This document shows positions 14,462-14,928 of a DNA stretch of 14,928 nt, one piece after another (the first letter of the stretch is position 1; every line of letters starts with the position of its first letter). Under the pieces are notes generated by a model. That model had not been told where the DNA came from, did no database searches, and saw only the letters and a list, made by a program, of their open reading frames with translations. Both the position numbers and the translations under genes were made by a program. Source of the DNA: CAZRIE01 sp964600075 (GTDB taxonomy: Bacteria > Bacteroidota > Bacteroidia > Flavobacteriales > Flavobacteriaceae); assembly GCA_964600075.1 (NCBI GenBank), contig CAZRIE010000104.1, forward strand, positions 1-14,928, written 5' to 3'.

Positions 14462-14705
14462 CTTCGCGCATACGTGCTTCAACTTCTTCCATGATTTCTG
14501 GTAACGACTTAGTACCAACGCCACTTTCAAGCCCTTCAACAAGTTTACTCTTTAAGGAATGAAATTTAGCATTGTTAGCTTGGTCTAGGCGTACAAGATT
14601 TCGTAAATATTCGCTATCATTAGTAAATTCTCCAGCTTCGATTTGTGCTTTTATCCATTTATCTTGCTGTTCGGTAAAGGTTACCGTTTTACGTATTGTT
14701 GCCAT
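14448..14705 (-). CDS. parD: ParD-family antitoxin
   Basis: Protein of 85 residues. The N-terminal part (ATIRKTVTFTEQQDKWIKAQIEAGEFTNDSEYLRNLVR) is a ribbon-helix-helix DNA-binding domain as in ParD/CopG antitoxins, where the TVTF strand contacts DNA. The C-terminal part (about 50-85) is an acidic helix (LPEIMEEVEARMRED) that would wrap the toxin. It is transcribed before the toxin, and the 14-bp overlap ensures coupled translation. Autoregulation through an upstream palindrome (14747-14756) is likely. Confidence 0.88.
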   Translation of the reverse strand: MATIRKTVTFTEQQDKWIKAQIEAGEFTNDSEYLRNLVRLDQANNAKFHSLKSKLVEGLESGVGTKSLPEIMEEVEARMREDGRL

Positions 14706-14745
14706 ATAAATTTGTTTAAATAATCATACTATTGGTGTAATATAG

Positions 14746-14767
14746 CGAATATATTCAAGATAATATC
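14746..14767 (-). promoter_or_regulatory. candidate promoter and operator of the toxin-antitoxin pair
   Basis: GAATATATTC (14747-14756) is a perfect palindrome about 42 bp upstream of the antitoxin start, overlapping TATATTCG on the minus strand, a TAnnTTTG-like -7 box with one mismatch. The odd palindrome GATAATATC (14759-14767) is adjacent. Paired sites next to a promoter suit ribbon-helix-helix autorepression. No -33 element is clear. Confidence 0.35.
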
Positions 14768-14909
14768 AATATTTCACCCTTTATTTACAATAACTCATTC
14801 CACACACATTGCCTTCCCTCCTATCGTCGGTCAATTAATAAGTGTTCCATTACCTTAGCAGAAGAAACTTTTTAGAAGAAAAATTTAAAGAAAGAGAAGT
14901 ACAAATTAC

Positions 14910-14928
14910 TTTGCTTTACCCAAGCAAA
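14910..14928. repeat. short inverted repeat at the window edge
   Basis: TTTGCTT (14910-14916), five bases, then AAGCAAA (14922-14928). It runs to the last base, so a longer structure may continue beyond. It could be a terminator for a gene to the right. Confidence 0.45.

Noticed and set aside
14462..14542. 27-codon N-terminal extension of the toxin
   Set aside because: It lies wholly inside the antitoxin gene in another frame and exceeds the normal toxin length; the short overlap from 14461 is typical.

Overview
The window looks like chromosomal DNA of a marine Flavobacteriaceae (Bacteroidota; Zobellia, Maribacter and Arenibacter relatives are plausible, genus not determinable here). Grounds are the fused E1 alpha/beta oxo-acid dehydrogenase, lipoproteins with short lipoboxes, several TAnnTTTG-type -7 boxes instead of sigma70 boxes, weak Shine-Dalgarno use and AT-rich spacers. 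No tRNA, rRNA, CRISPR array or transposase was seen.

Layout. (1) 1-3147, plus strand: 3' part of a fused E1 dehydrogenase, a lipocalin-like lipoprotein and an OmpA-type glycine-zipper lipoprotein, followed by a strong hairpin (3187-3208). (2) 3232-9866, plus strand: a compact biosynthetic locus. It holds an FAD oxidoreductase, a SAM methyltransferase, a type III polyketide synthase, a FabL-like enoyl reductase, a FabZ-like dehydratase, a FabF-like ketosynthase, an acyl carrier protein and a four-helix membrane protein. Two hairpin/repeat-rich spacers, one with an 8.6-copy GGAGTTA heptamer array, flank the reductase gene. (3) 9887-12676: TerC/Alx-family membrane protein and YceI-family protein (minus), a small secreted protein (plus), a shared bidirectional terminator, a doubtful small ORF (minus) and a short ribosome-hibernation factor (minus). 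(4) 12875-14705: a coiled-coil protein (plus), a lipoprotein (minus), a gene-poor AT-rich stretch ending in a nested inverted repeat, and a ParD/ParE-type toxin-antitoxin pair (minus).

How the genes fit together. The central locus carries ketosynthase, dehydratase, enoyl reductase and carrier protein, which resembles a dedicated partial fatty-acid synthase. No ketoreductase, malonyltransferase or phosphopantetheinyl transferase is present, so those would come from primary metabolism. The inferred scheme is that this module makes a special acyl chain. The type III PKS (Cys142, His276, Asn309) would extend and cyclise it into a pyrone, resorcinol or phloroglucinol-type ring, and the methyltransferase and FAD enzyme would tailor the product. 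The product cannot be read from sequence, and this is the best candidate here for an undescribed system. The remaining genes are ordinary envelope, stress and stability functions.
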